Shown one piece after another: positions 1-7,446 of a DNA stretch of 23,734 nucleotides (its first letter is position 1; every line of letters starts with the position of its first letter). Position numbers and translations under genes: made by a program. The stretch comes from Chloroflexota bacterium (GTDB taxonomy: Bacteria > Chloroflexota > Dormibacteria > Dormibacterales > Dormibacteraceae), in contig VBJR01000010.1 in the NCBI GenBank assembly GCA_005880175.1, positions 1 to 23,734 on the forward strand. Direction: 5' to 3'. The notes beneath the pieces were generated by a model. That model was not told where the DNA came from. It was given only the letters and a program-made list of their open reading frames with translations, and ran no database searches.

Positions 1-1799
1 GGCTCCACCTGCTCGGCGACCAGGAGGCCGTCGACGCGCGCGTCCGGCCGGTGCGAGCGCACCGCCGCCAGCACCGACGCCCAGGCCGCGCGCACCTCGT
101 CCGCGCCACGCAGGTCGAGGACGACCCCGCCGGCCTCTGATTTGTGGGCGATGTCCGGCGACTGCACCTTCAGGACGACCGGGTAGCCGATCTCCTCCGC
201 GATGGCGGCGGCCTGGTCCGCGTCGACCGCCAGCCGCTCGCGGGGGGCGCGGAGGCCGTACTCGGCGAGGAGGCGCTTGGCCTCCAGCTCGGGCACGACG
301 CCCTGCCAGCCCTGGACCAGGAACGGCGGCTCGCGGTCCGCCGCGGCCGGCCCGACCTGCCGCCAGGCGGCCCGCGCCCGGCCCCGGCCGTAGCCGATCG
401 CGTGGTGCAGCGCCCGCACCGCCATCCCCAGACCGCCCGCGAAGTGGAGGCCGTGCCGCGCCGTCAGGTCGCGGACGAACGGCGTCGGGTCCATGGCGGA
501 GCTGCTGGCCACGGCGCTGAAGATCGGCGCCCGGGCCAGCGCCTCGGCCAGGGCGACCACCCGGCGCTCCGTGATCGCCGGGTTGGGGCCCGGGTCGCGG
601 GGCAGGTCCGAGTTGACGAGGAGCGCGTCGTAGCCGCCCTCGCCGGCGACCGCGTCGATGCAGGCCCCGAGCAGCCCCGGCTGGTCCACGATCACGCCGG
701 TCGTGTCGAGCGGGTTCTGCGGCGTCCCGAAGTCGGGCAGGAGCTCGGCCAGCCGCGCCTTCGTCTCGGGCGCGAAGTCGGGCAGCTCGACCGCGGTCCC
801 GGCCGCCTGGTCGGCGATGATGCCGCACGCGCCGCCGGACGTCGTGATCACGGCGGTCCGCGGCCCTGCCGGCCAGCCCCGCGCGGCGAGCAGCGCGCAC
901 GTCTCGACCAGCTCCTCCAGGCTGTGCACCCGGACCACGCCGTGCTGGTGGAACGCCGCGTCCACCACCGCGTCCGCGCCGGCCAGCGAGCCGGTGTGGG
1001 CGGCGATCGAGCGAGACGTCACCTCGCCGCCGCCGACCTTGTACACGACCAGCGGCTTGCCGGCGGCCAGCGCCCGGTCGGCCACGGCCAGGAACCGGTC
1101 GGGGTGGCGGATGCCCTCCAGCAGCGCGCCCAGGACGCGCACCTCGGGCCGCTCCAGCAGCATGTCGAAGAACCCGGCCGCGTCGAGCATCGCCTCGTTG
1201 CCGATCGACACGGTGTACGCGAGCCCGGTGCCGCGGATCTGGGCCAGCCGGTGGAACTGCAGCAGCATCGCGCCGCTCTGGCTGAGCAGCGCGATCCCGC
1301 CCGGCTCCAGCGGCGGGTTGAGCACGAGCCCGTACGCCGGCACGCCCGTGTGGTAGTTGACGAAGCCGAGGCAGTTGGGCCCCTGGACCTGGATGCCGAG
1401 CTCGCGGCAGCGCTCGACCAGCCGGGCCTCCAGCGCGGCACCATCGGGGCCGGTCTCGCGGAAGCCGGACGTGAGCATCGTCACGCTGCGCACGCCGGCC
1501 CGCCCGCAGTCCTCGATCACGTCGAACGCGGCCGCGGTGCCGGTCATCACGTACGCGTGGTCGACGCCGCCCGGGATCGCCTCGACGGTGGGGTAGCAGC
1601 GCTGCCCGAACGCCTCGGCGTTGCGCGGGTGCACCAGGTGGACCTGGCCGCCGTAGCCGCAGGTGCGGAAGTTGCCGACGAGGATGGTGGACCAGAGCGA
1701 GCGCTCGGTGGCGCCCACCAGCGCGATGGAGGCCGGGTCGAGGAACCAGCTCACCAGGCGCGTCTCGCCACGGTGAGGCTCCTCTCCATCATGCTGCAT
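1..1799 (-). CDS. ADP-forming acyl-CoA synthetase / acetate-CoA ligase family protein, 3'-truncated by the window edge
   Basis: The family converts an acyl-CoA, ADP and phosphate to the acid, ATP and CoA, or the reverse, in the cytoplasm. About 599 residues are visible of a usual ~700. Near the N-terminus the motif FLDPASIALVGAT is the start of the CoA-binding Rossmann domain. The succinyl-CoA-ligase-like middle carries SIAAHTGSLAG, whose His268 matches the phosphorylated histidine of the family. The visible C-terminal part (GGVVLDLRGADEV, then ARVDGLLVAEQVEP) belongs to the ATP-grasp domain, so alpha and beta parts are fused. The frame is open across the whole stretch. I chose the ATG at 1799 because it is the first in-frame start; a GTG at 1754, directly before the conserved SWFLDPAS, is an alternative. 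The acyl substrate cannot be read from sequence. A candidate operator lies about 55-70 bp upstream. Confidence 0.9.
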   Translation of the reverse strand, partial: MQHDGEEPHRGETRLVSWFLDPASIALVGATERSLWSTILVGNFRTCGYGGQVHLVHPRNAEAFGQRCYPTVEAIPGGVDHAYVMTGTAAAFDVIEDCGRAGVRSVTMLTSGFRETGPDGAALEARLVERCRELGIQVQGPNCLGFVNYHTGVPAYGLVLNPPLEPGGIALLSQSGAMLLQFHRLAQIRGTGLAYTVSIGNEAMLDAAGFFDMLLERPEVRVLGALLEGIRHPDRFLAVADRALAAGKPLVVYKVGGGEVTSRSIAAHTGSLAGADAVVDAAFHQHGVVRVHSLEELVETCALLAARGWPAGPRTAVITTSGGACGIIADQAAGTAVELPDFAPETKARLAELLPDFGTPQNPLDTTGVIVDQPGLLGACIDAVAGEGGYDALLVNSDLPRDPGPNPAITERRVVALAEALARAPIFSAVASSSAMDPTPFVRDLTARHGLHFAGGLGMAVRALHHAIGYGRGRARAAWRQVGPAAADREPPFLVQGWQGVVPELEAKRLLAEYGLRAPRERLAVDADQAAAIAEEIGYPVVLKVQSPDIAHKSEAGGVVLDLRGADEVRAAWASVLAAVRSHRPDARVDGLLVAEQVE

Positions 1800-1853
1800 T
1801 GTGTCACCGCCCGGGCGCGGCGTGACGAGGCCCGTGTGGCGGCCCGACTTATT

Positions 1854-1870
1854 TGATAGGCTGACTATCA
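1854..1870. promoter_or_regulatory. Inverted repeat TGATAG-N5-CTATCA, candidate operator
   Basis: Perfect 6-bp arms separated by 5 bp sit in an AT-rich patch unlike its surroundings, between the divergent acyl-CoA synthetase (start 1799) and the small membrane protein (start 1874). Size and position suit a dimeric repressor such as a TetR-type regulator of acyl-CoA genes. That assignment is inference. The right arm ends 3 bp before the ATG of the plus-strand ORF. Confidence 0.4.
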
Positions 1871-1873
1871 GCT

Positions 1874-2095
1874 ATGCGACCATCTTTCCTGTCGGGAATG
1901 TGGATCGTCGCGGGCATCGGCACGCTCGCCGCGGCGATCGGCCTGCTGGTCGGGATCGTGGCCGAGTGGGGCGCGATCAGCGGCGCGCTGGCCGACGGCT
2001 GGTCGTTCGACCGGTGCCTGGCCATCGAGGTCGGGATCGTGGCGGTCATGGTCGTGGTCCTCATCGCGGCGACGAGGAAGGCCTGGGACCGCTGA
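1874..2095 (+). CDS. Small two-helix membrane protein, hypothetical
   Basis: The predicted 73-residue protein has two hydrophobic segments, about residues 8-30 (MWIVAGIGTLAAAIGLLVGI) and 49-66 (LAIEVGIVAVMVVVLIAA). They are joined by a short polar loop and followed by a basic tail (TRKAWDR), which suggests both ends face the cytoplasm. I do not recognise a family. No Shine-Dalgarno sequence is visible before the ATG, so the message might be leaderless. The last 35 bp overlap the 3' end of the CoA-transferase B gene on the opposite strand. The hydrophobic pattern and the divergent position make it plausible. A chance ORF in GC-rich DNA cannot be excluded. Confidence 0.5.
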   Translation: MRPSFLSGMWIVAGIGTLAAAIGLLVGIVAEWGAISGALADGWSFDRCLAIEVGIVAVMVVVLIAATRKAWDR

Positions 2096-2774
2096 GCATC
2101 CTGGCCACGAACGCCGGGTAGACGGCGGCCAGCAGCGGGTACACCTCCTCGCGCAGCACGCGGAGATGCTCCACGCTCGGGGGCGACGTCTCCCGCACCA
2201 TCGGCCGCGCCGCCAGGTCGAACCCGGTCGCGGCCCGCACGCTCTCGACCGACTGGCCCGGGTGGTACGAGTCCAGCACCAGCCGGCCGGCCGCCCGGTC
2301 GAACCCGAGCACGGCCAGGGACGTGACGACCCGGTCGGGCGTGCCGGCCGCGGTCACGAAGTCCACCTCGGGCACGAACACGCGGGGCGAGTGCTCGGTC
2401 CGGAACAGGATGACGCGGGGCACGATCGGGTACAGGACCGCGGAGCCGAACGCGCCCGCGAACCGGCGCTCGGGCCGCTCGTAGTCGCCCAGCACGTGCA
2501 GGTTGATCCGGCCGCGGGCGTCGATCTGCACGCCGGAGAGGAAGAACACGTCCAGCCGGCCGCGCTGGGCGAAGTCGAAGAACTCCCTGGAGCCGATGAA
2601 CGGCTCCGCGCCCTCGATGCCGGGCAGGCGGAAGCGGAGCGCCGGCGCGTGGGTCCGCCTGGCCAGCAGCACCGCGGCGGCCGGGATCGGCGAGTTGACG
2701 CCGACGCCCACGTACTCGCCGTCCTTCAGGGCCCGCGCGATGGCGCAGGCCATCAGCTCCTCAGTGCGGAACAA
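2061..2774 (-). CDS. CoA-transferase family subunit B (GctB-like), catalytic Glu replaced
   Basis: A 237-residue protein of the glutaconate CoA-transferase beta-subunit type. Visible family features are an N-terminal TEELMACAIARALKDGE helix, a HAPAL segment, FFLSGVQIDARGRINLHVLGD (the family's ggaQiD..GNvN block) and a late GFDLAARPMV block. In Acidaminococcus GctB the catalytic glutamate (Glu54) lies in APDCHIIVESG. The aligned stretch here is HAPALRFRLPGIEG, with Pro51 at that position. The protein may therefore be a hydrolase or an inactive partner rather than a transferase; IpdAB, a hydrolase in this superfamily, is a precedent. The frame begins with TTG at 2774, inside the end of subunit A (14-bp overlap). 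An ATG at 2753 sits only 3 bases after GAGGAG, and using it would remove conserved residues. Confidence 0.82.
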   Translation of the reverse strand: MFRTEELMACAIARALKDGEYVGVGVNSPIPAAAVLLARRTHAPALRFRLPGIEGAEPFIGSREFFDFAQRGRLDVFFLSGVQIDARGRINLHVLGDYERPERRFAGAFGSAVLYPIVPRVILFRTEHSPRVFVPEVDFVTAAGTPDRVVTSLAVLGFDRAAGRLVLDSYHPGQSVESVRAATGFDLAARPMVRETSPPSVEHLRVLREEVYPLLAAVYPAFVARMLSGPRPSSSPR

Positions 2775-3432
2775 CCACGAGCGCGTCCACGAATGCCGCC
2801 GGCACCACCTGCTCCCCCACCGCCAGCGTTCGCGCGGGCTCCTCGCGCAGCTCGTCCACCGAGTAGACGACGTGCCGGGCGGCCTGCGCCACGAGCCGGT
2901 CGTCGAACTCGGTCCCGATCACGACGTTGCCGTCCGCGTCGGCCCACCGCCCGTGCAGCAGCGCGAACTCGGGCACGAGGGCCGGCACCAGGACCACCGG
3001 CCGGTCGGGCCGGAACGGGTCGGCGATGACGCGGAAGTCCGGCCGCGCGCGCAGCAGGTCCGAGCCGAGCAGGCCCGGGACCGGCGTGAACGACACGCCC
3101 GACGCGCCGGCCTGGAGCGCCATCAGCATCGCCGGGCAGCTCGAGTCGATCATGCGCAGCGCGCCCGACTCGACCGCCCGGCCGAAGGCGGGCGCCTGGC
3201 CGTCCTCGCCCAGGTCCACGCCGCTGCACTCCAGCGACTCCGCGCAGCCGGCGGCGATCAGCAGCTCGACGGCCCGGCCGCCCGTCGGCACGCCGACCAG
3301 GCGCAGGCCGGAGCGGCCCTGCCGGATCAGCTCCTCGACCAGGAATAGGGCGGCCGGGCGGCCCAGCGCCACGCTGGCGCCGTCCGGGATCCCGGCGACC
3401 GCTTCCCAGGCGCCGACCGGGCTGACGGCCAC
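2761..3432 (-). CDS. CoA-transferase family subunit A (GctA-like), short
   Basis: A 223-residue protein with the fold signatures of CoA-transferase alpha subunits: IPDGASVALGR near residue 15, LQAGASGVSFTPVPGLLGSDLL in the middle, DPFRPDRPVVLVPALVPEFALLHGRWADADGNV, and a terminal VDALVVVPH. GctA-type proteins normally continue past this point (VDAVVxAPxGAHP...) for several dozen residues. Here the chain stops and subunit B begins in overlap. It starts with GTG at 3432, one base after the stop of the Clp N-domain gene, so the genes are probably co-transcribed. Together the two subunits would make one heteromeric acyl-CoA enzyme. The substrate is unknown. Confidence 0.82.
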   Translation of the reverse strand: MAVSPVGAWEAVAGIPDGASVALGRPAALFLVEELIRQGRSGLRLVGVPTGGRAVELLIAAGCAESLECSGVDLGEDGQAPAFGRAVESGALRMIDSSCPAMLMALQAGASGVSFTPVPGLLGSDLLRARPDFRVIADPFRPDRPVVLVPALVPEFALLHGRWADADGNVVIGTEFDDRLVAQAARHVVYSVDELREEPARTLAVGEQVVPAAFVDALVVVPH

Positions 3433-3433
3433 G

Positions 3434-4102
3434 CTAGTTCCTGCTCTCAGCGTACCTGCAGCGCGCGCAGTCGAGCGTCGACCGCGCCACCGGGAGCACG
3501 TGCAGCTCGGCGGCCGCGACGCGGGCCTCCGGCGCGCCGGGGTGGCCGGGGACGGACACGACGACGGCCCCCTCCTCGTACCCGGTGACGGCGCCCTCCC
3601 ACAGGCGGTAGGGCGGCTCCGGGTCGTGGACGAGCACGCGCGCGCCGACCGGCGGCCAGGGCGTGCGCTCGGCGGGGACGCCGGTCCGCGCGCCCTGGAA
3701 CCTGTCGAGCGTGACGCCCATCTCCTCCAGCACGTGGGCCGCGATGCCCTCCCCTTCCTCGAGCAGGCCGATCACGAGGTGCTCGGGCGTGACCATGGCG
3801 CTGTCCTCGCGCCTGGCCGCCTCGAAGGAGATCTCGATCACCTTCTTGACCCGCGAGGTCGGGACGATCTGCTGGATGATGATCCGCTCGTTGCGGCCGA
3901 GCACCCGCTCGATCTGGTCGCGCGCCCGGGCGTCGTCCACGCCCAGGCTGACCAGGATGCGGGAGGCCTCCGTGTCGCCCTGCAGCAGCCCGAGCAGCAG
4001 GTGCTCGGTGCCGATGTAGCTGTGGTGCGCCCGCTCCGCCTCCCCCTGGGCCCTGGTCAGCACCTTCTTGGCGTCCTCGCTGAACCGCTCGAACGGGTAC
4101 AC
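3434..4102 (-). CDS. Stand-alone Clp N-terminal (double ClpA repeat) domain protein
   Basis: A 222-residue protein. Residues ~1-150 hold the two Clp-N repeats of ClpC/ClpA (YPFERFSEDAKKVLTRAQGEA, YIGTEHLLLGLL; then ISFEAARRED, VTPEHLVIGLLEEGEG). No AAA+ ATPase module follows, so it cannot unfold proteins alone. Such proteins are thought to present or sequester substrates or adaptors for ClpC. The last ~65 residues (PPVGARVLVHDPEPPYRLWEGAVTG..., ending with a CARC motif) look like a small beta-rich module I do not recognise. The start is GTG at 4102 (MYPFERF, as in ClpC starts) and no strong ribosome site is visible. It lies 30 bp after the MTHFS gene and 1 bp before the CoA-transferase pair. 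Confidence 0.88.
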   Translation of the reverse strand: MYPFERFSEDAKKVLTRAQGEAERAHHSYIGTEHLLLGLLQGDTEASRILVSLGVDDARARDQIERVLGRNERIIIQQIVPTSRVKKVIEISFEAARREDSAMVTPEHLVIGLLEEGEGIAAHVLEEMGVTLDRFQGARTGVPAERTPWPPVGARVLVHDPEPPYRLWEGAVTGYEEGAVVVSVPGHPGAPEARVAAAELHVLPVARSTLDCARCRYAESRN

Positions 4103-4132
4103 GCACTCAGCAGTGTGGCACGGGAGGGGACG

Positions 4133-4837
4133 TTATGGACGCAGGCGCGCGAGGACCGGGACCTCGGCGATCTTGGCCTCGTCGAGGTGGTCCCAGAGGA
4201 TGCCCCGCGGGCGGCCGGTGGCGCCCGTGCGGATCGCCTGGTCCGCCGTCACCACCAGGTCCACGCGGAAGTCGTGGTCGGTCTCGGGCAGGTCGCCGTC
4301 CAGCACCTGGCTCGGATGCACCGTCGTCGTGAGCAGCGTGGCGGCATCCACCGGCCCGGCTTCGACCAGCAGGCCGAACTCCAGGTCCGAGAAGCCGCCG
4401 CCCTTGCCGACCCGGACGCCGGCCCGGTTGACCGCGACCGTGCCGCACACCACCAGGTCCACCCGCTCCATCTCCTCGATCGCCACCGGCCGGCCGTGCT
4501 CCAGCGCGCCCCTGATGGAGGCGGCGCGCCGGGGCGGGACGTCGAGCTGGGCCGGGTCGAGCAGCACGAACGGCCGCTCGGCGGCCAGGCGAGGCACGGC
4601 CATGTAGAGGCGCTTGCCGCCGGCCAGCGCCCGGGCCCGGGCGGGGAGCTGGGGGAGGTCGGGGTTGGCCTTGATCACGCGGGCCGCCACCCACTCGGGC
4701 TGGGCGGCCAGCAGCTCGGCGGCGGCCTCGGCCCCGGTGAAGTTGGGGATGCGGCCGCGGGCCCCGGGAAAGCGGGCGGCGCCCGCCTCCTGGAGCCGCG
4801 TCCAGGCCAGCTCGCGAACGGCCTGCTTGGCCGGGTC
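4133..4837 (-). CDS. 5-formyltetrahydrofolate cyclo-ligase (MTHFS)-domain protein, start codon not evident
   Basis: The encoded protein (about 235 residues) matches MTHFS-domain proteins from end to end: DPAKQAVRELAWTRLQEAG, ARFPGARGRIPNFTGAEAAA, ANPDLPQLPARARALAGGK, MAVPRLAAERPFVLLDP, RVGKGGGFSDLEFGLL and a late TTVHPSQV. MTHFS enzymes use ATP to turn 5-formyl-THF into 5,10-methenyl-THF; this subgroup is poorly characterised. The oddity is the start: between an in-frame stop at 4877-4879 and the conserved DPAKQAV there is no ATG, GTG or TTG. The first standard start is GTG at 4690, which would delete the RIPNF.GAE core. Either an unusual start near 4837 is used, coupled to the upstream gene whose TGA is at 4836-4838, or the sequence has an indel here. 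Confidence 0.8.
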   Translation of the reverse strand, partial: DPAKQAVRELAWTRLQEAGAARFPGARGRIPNFTGAEAAAELLAAQPEWVAARVIKANPDLPQLPARARALAGGKRLYMAVPRLAAERPFVLLDPAQLDVPPRRAASIRGALEHGRPVAIEEMERVDLVVCGTVAVNRAGVRVGKGGGFSDLEFGLLVEAGPVDAATLLTTTVHPSQVLDGDLPETDHDFRVDLVVTADQAIRTGATGRPRGILWDHLDEAKIAEVPVLARLRP

Positions 4838-6387
4838 AGCGCTCGCGGCCGCGCCTCCGTCTCGGGTCGAGCCCGCTCACGGCGGCCGCGACCACGCCGA
4901 GGCCGAGCGCGAGCGCCAGCACCATCGCCCACCAGCTTGCCGTGGCGCCCCCGCCGGGCGCCAGCGGGAACCGGTAGAGGCCGCCCGACGTCGCCGCCCA
5001 CAGGCTGCCCTGGCGGGCGACCGCCTGGCCCGGCACGCCGTCGCCGAGCCCGCCGCCCAGCTGCGTCCAGGTCCAGCCGCCATCCGCGCTGGCCGACACG
5101 CCCTCCGGCGTCCCCGCCGCGTACAGCCGGCCGTCCGCCGACAGCACCGTGGCCGCCTGGCCGTGCACCTCGCCGTGGTGGACGTGGACCGGCGCCGGCA
5201 GGCCCAGGTCCGTCCAGCGGCCGGCGGCCAGGACCCGCAGGTCGGTCGTGGTCTCCGACGACGCGTACAGCGCGCCGCCGGCCGGGCTGAGCCGGGTGAC
5301 GCCGGGCATCGACGACGTGCGCTCCCAGGCGGCGGCGCCCGGCCGCCACGCGAACACGCCCGTCGTGTCGCTGACGAACACGTCGCGGCCCACGTACGCG
5401 ATGGCCGCCGCGTCGGCCGGCCGGCTCAGGCCGGCCGTCTCGGCGGCCCACGACCGGCCGCCATCCCGGCTGACCATCGGGCCCGCCGCCGAGGCCGCCC
5501 ACAGCGTGTCGCCGGCCATCGCCAGCCCGCGCACGCCGCCGCCCGGGAACGCCACCTGCTGCAGCGGCCCCGCGAAGCCGCTGGCGAACAGGCCCTGGGC
5601 GGTGCCCGCGAACACCCGCGACTGACCCGCGGCCAGGGCCGTGATCGGGTTGGGCGGGGCGGCCGGGCCGTGCTGGTGCCCGCCGCTCGGGGCCGCGGCC
5701 GCCGGCGCCGCCGACGTCACGGGCAGGTCCACCCGCAGCCAGACCACCCCGTCGCGGCTGAGGTACAGCGCGTCGCCGGCCGCCACCAGCGTGCCGTCGG
5801 GCGCCTGCGCGATCGCGTCCAGGTACGCGCCCCGCAGCGCCCCGACCGGCGTCCAGCTGGCTCCGCCCAGCACCGCCGGGAGCTGGGACACGGCCGGCGC
5901 GTCAGCCGCCAGCACCGGCATCGGCAGCGCCACCAGGGCCACTCCGGTCCAGAACCGCCGCCCGGCCAGCCGGGAGGCCCAGCGCCGGACGTACGGCAGC
6001 GCCCGGGCCCGGTAGTGCCAGACGTGCCAGGTGGTGAGCGGCAGCGCCCACACCGACGTGAGCAGGTGGAGATCGACGAGGTCGGCGTACGGCCGGCCCC
6101 GCACGGGCAGCACGAGCAGCACTCCGCTCACGAAGACGGCCGAGTAGAGGACCAGCATCGACCACGAGCCCGACCCGGACGACCTTGGCGAGGACGAAGA
6201 CGCCGCCGACCAGTCCCACGTACACGTGGATGCCGTCCAGCGACGCCAGGCGGACGGGCGACGACGTCCCCAGCCGCGCCAGCAGGTAGAACAGGCCGGT
6301 GCCCCAGGCCACGCTCACGAGCAGGACGAGCGCGAGCCCGAGGGCGCCCAGGGAGAGCCTGGCCCGCGAAGGCCAGGCTCCCGCCAC
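4836..6387 (-). CDS. Membrane protein: cytochrome b561-like helices plus Asp-box (BNR/YCF48-like) repeats; frame-disrupted
   Basis: The N-terminal part is read in one frame from about GTG 6387. It gives two helices (LGALGLALVLLVSVAWG; then LDGIHVYVGLVGGVFVLAKVV). The downstream frame continues sensibly (GSWSMLVLYSAVFVSGVLLV; DLHLLTSVWALPLTTWHVWHY), so a +1/-1 shift lies near 6165-6175. The four helices, with His residues in helices 2 and 4, recall b-type cytochrome domains. A ~300-residue outside region follows, with Asp-box motifs (SRDGVVW, SRDGGRSW, SADGGWTW) typical of BNR beta-propellers, and a HQHGP patch. A final helix (MVLALALGLGVVAAAV) precedes an RRRRGRER tail. Without the shift only the 440-residue part starting at 6158 is made. 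Haem binding and ligand are inference. It is 17 bp downstream of the small membrane gene. Confidence 0.7.
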
Positions 6388-6404
6388 GGACGACCGCGCG
6401 AACG

Positions 6405-6626
6405 CTAGGCCCGGCGACCGGACGCCCACAGCAGCGTCCCTCCCAGGCCGACCAGGATGCCCCCGACGAAGAACGTCCCGTGCTGGATGTTGTGCCACGT
6501 GTCGCTGGAGTCGGCCAGCGCGTCGAGCGTGAACTGTGCGAGCAGCACGAGGACGACGCCGATGACGACGGCGGCGATCGGCACGATCAAGCCGCTGCTG
6601 CTGCGAGTGCTTGCCTGCGTGGACAT
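6405..6626 (-). CDS. Small two-helix membrane protein, hypothetical
   Basis: 73 residues: a Ser/Thr-rich start (STQASTRSSSG), helix 1 (LIVPIAAVVIGVVLVLLAQF), a polar loop with DTWHNIQHG, helix 2 (FFVGGILVGLGGTLLWA) and a GRRA tail. The ATG at 6626 follows a good ribosome site (GGGAGAG). It sits 14 bp after the P19-like gene and 17 bp before the b561/BNR gene, so it probably belongs to the same transcript. The His pair in the loop could face the same compartment as the metal-binding neighbours. I recognise no family. Confidence 0.75.
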   Translation of the reverse strand: MSTQASTRSSSGLIVPIAAVVIGVVLVLLAQFTLDALADSSDTWHNIQHGTFFVGGILVGLGGTLLWASGRRA

Positions 6627-6640
6627 GGTTGCTCTCCCTT

Positions 6641-7141
6641 TCAGATCGAGAAGTCGAACGCGCCCGACTGGCCGCCGGCCACGGTGGTGACGTGGTACTG
6701 GCCCTTCGGGAGCTCGATGTTGTTGCCGTAGTGGAAGTCGCGGACCCCCTCGTTCAGGCCCTGCATCGTGACGATCGGCAGCATCTGGGCCTGGCCGGTG
6801 GCCGCGTTGGTGACCGTGACGACCGGGCTCAGGCCCTTGACCGGGTAGCCCGACGTCTTGTAGTAGTAGTGGACCTCCATGTGGTACCAGTTGGGCGCGC
6901 TCATCCCGGCCATGCTCTGCATGCTCGCCATGCCCGGCGGCATGACCATCTGGCCGGTGAACATGACCTCGCCTGCCCTCGGGTGCTGCGTCGCCTGCTG
7001 CTGCGGCGTGTACATCGGCTGCAGCGGCCCCACCTCGAGGCTCAGGTTGAACGACCCCGTGCTGCCGACCTTCGTGATCCCGGCGAACTGGTTCTTCACC
7101 ACCGTCGTCGAGCTCTGGTCGGCCGGCTGGCCGATGCCGAA
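6641..7141 (-). CDS. P19/Tp34-like periplasmic metal-binding domain protein, 5' end lost by frame change
   Basis: About 166 residues read as one domain similar to the P19 family of copper/iron-binding periplasmic proteins. Blocks that line up are FNLSLEVGPLQPMYT, NWYHMEVHYYYK, LSPVVTVTNAATGQAQMLPIV and FHYGNNIELPKGQYHVT (P19: PHYGANI). A Met-rich stretch (MVMPPGMASMQSMAGM) directly before YHMEVH suits Cu(I) or Fe coordination. In this frame a stop lies just upstream of 7141 and the first standard start (GTG 7102) is inside the domain. The gene must originally have had its own signal peptide or been fused to the cupredoxin segment that ends at 7143. P19 normally works with an FTR1-type permease, and none is visible here. 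Confidence 0.65.
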   Translation of the reverse strand, partial: FGIGQPADQSSTTVVKNQFAGITKVGSTGSFNLSLEVGPLQPMYTPQQQATQHPRAGEVMFTGQMVMPPGMASMQSMAGMSAPNWYHMEVHYYYKTSGYPVKGLSPVVTVTNAATGQAQMLPIVTMQGLNEGVRDFHYGNNIELPKGQYHVTTVAGGQSGAFDFSI

Positions 7142-7142
7142 C

Positions 7143-7424
7143 GGCGGTGAACGTCAGCGTGGCGGGCGCCGCGCCGGCGAAGAAGTGCTTGTCGTAGCCG
7201 TGGAGGTGGATGTCCTCCGTCCTGTCGGCCTGGATGGCGATCGTCAGGGTGTCGCCCTGGTTCGCCTGCAGCGAGTCAGGCGTCATCTGCGACCCCGCGA
7301 CACGCAGCTGGAAGTCGCGCCGCTGCGGAGCGGGGCCCTGGTTGGCGAACAGCAGCGCCGCGCCGACGACGGCGAACACGACGACGACCGCCCCGACCAG
7401 GCTGACGCGAACCCTCGAAGACAC
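7143..7424 (-). CDS. Membrane-anchored cupredoxin-like protein, 3' end lost (frame change near 7142)
   Basis: 94 in-frame residues: an N-terminal membrane anchor (VSLVGAVVVVFAVVGAALLF) and a cupredoxin fold with QANQGDTLTIAIQAD, then IHLHGYD and TLTFTA. It is clearly a paralogue of the gene at 10402, sharing the MSSR start, anchor, GDT and HLHGYD. That copy continues for ~26 more residues, including a distal His (SKHLGDL), which are missing here. The start is GTG at 7424: GGAGGT lies 7 bases upstream and the paralogue begins MSSR. A longer reading from ATG 7439 would bury that ribosome site. The reading frame runs on without stop to 6405, but that tail is nonsense antisense to the P19 domain. 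Confidence 0.65.
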
Positions 7425-7431
7425 GATGCAA

Positions 7432-7437
7432 ACCTCC
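7432..7437 (-). promoter_or_regulatory. Ribosome binding site GGAGGT deciding the cupredoxin start
   Basis: GGAGGT is followed by 7 bases and GTG at 7424. It overlaps the upstream in-frame ATG at 7439, so that ATG is unlikely to be the start. Confidence 0.6.
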
Positions 7438-7446
7438 ATCCGTGGA

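Noticed and set aside
144..1856. Long plus-strand ORF of 570 codons
   Set aside because: It is exactly codon-antisense to the acyl-CoA synthetase, is full of Arg/Ala/Gly/His/Gln and has no recognisable domain. It is a shadow of GC-rich coding DNA.
2927..5290. Plus-strand ORF of 787 codons, and similar ones at 4614-6731, 16983-19163 and 20578-22353
   Set aside because: Each lies opposite well-supported minus-strand genes (CoA-transferase, Clp-N, MTHFS, opp genes). Their products are low-complexity and cross gene boundaries.
6405..7439. Apparent 344-residue protein joining cupredoxin to the small two-helix protein
   Set aside because: The middle is antisense-like sequence in the wrong frame for the P19-like domain. 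The small protein has its own ATG and ribosome site at 6626.
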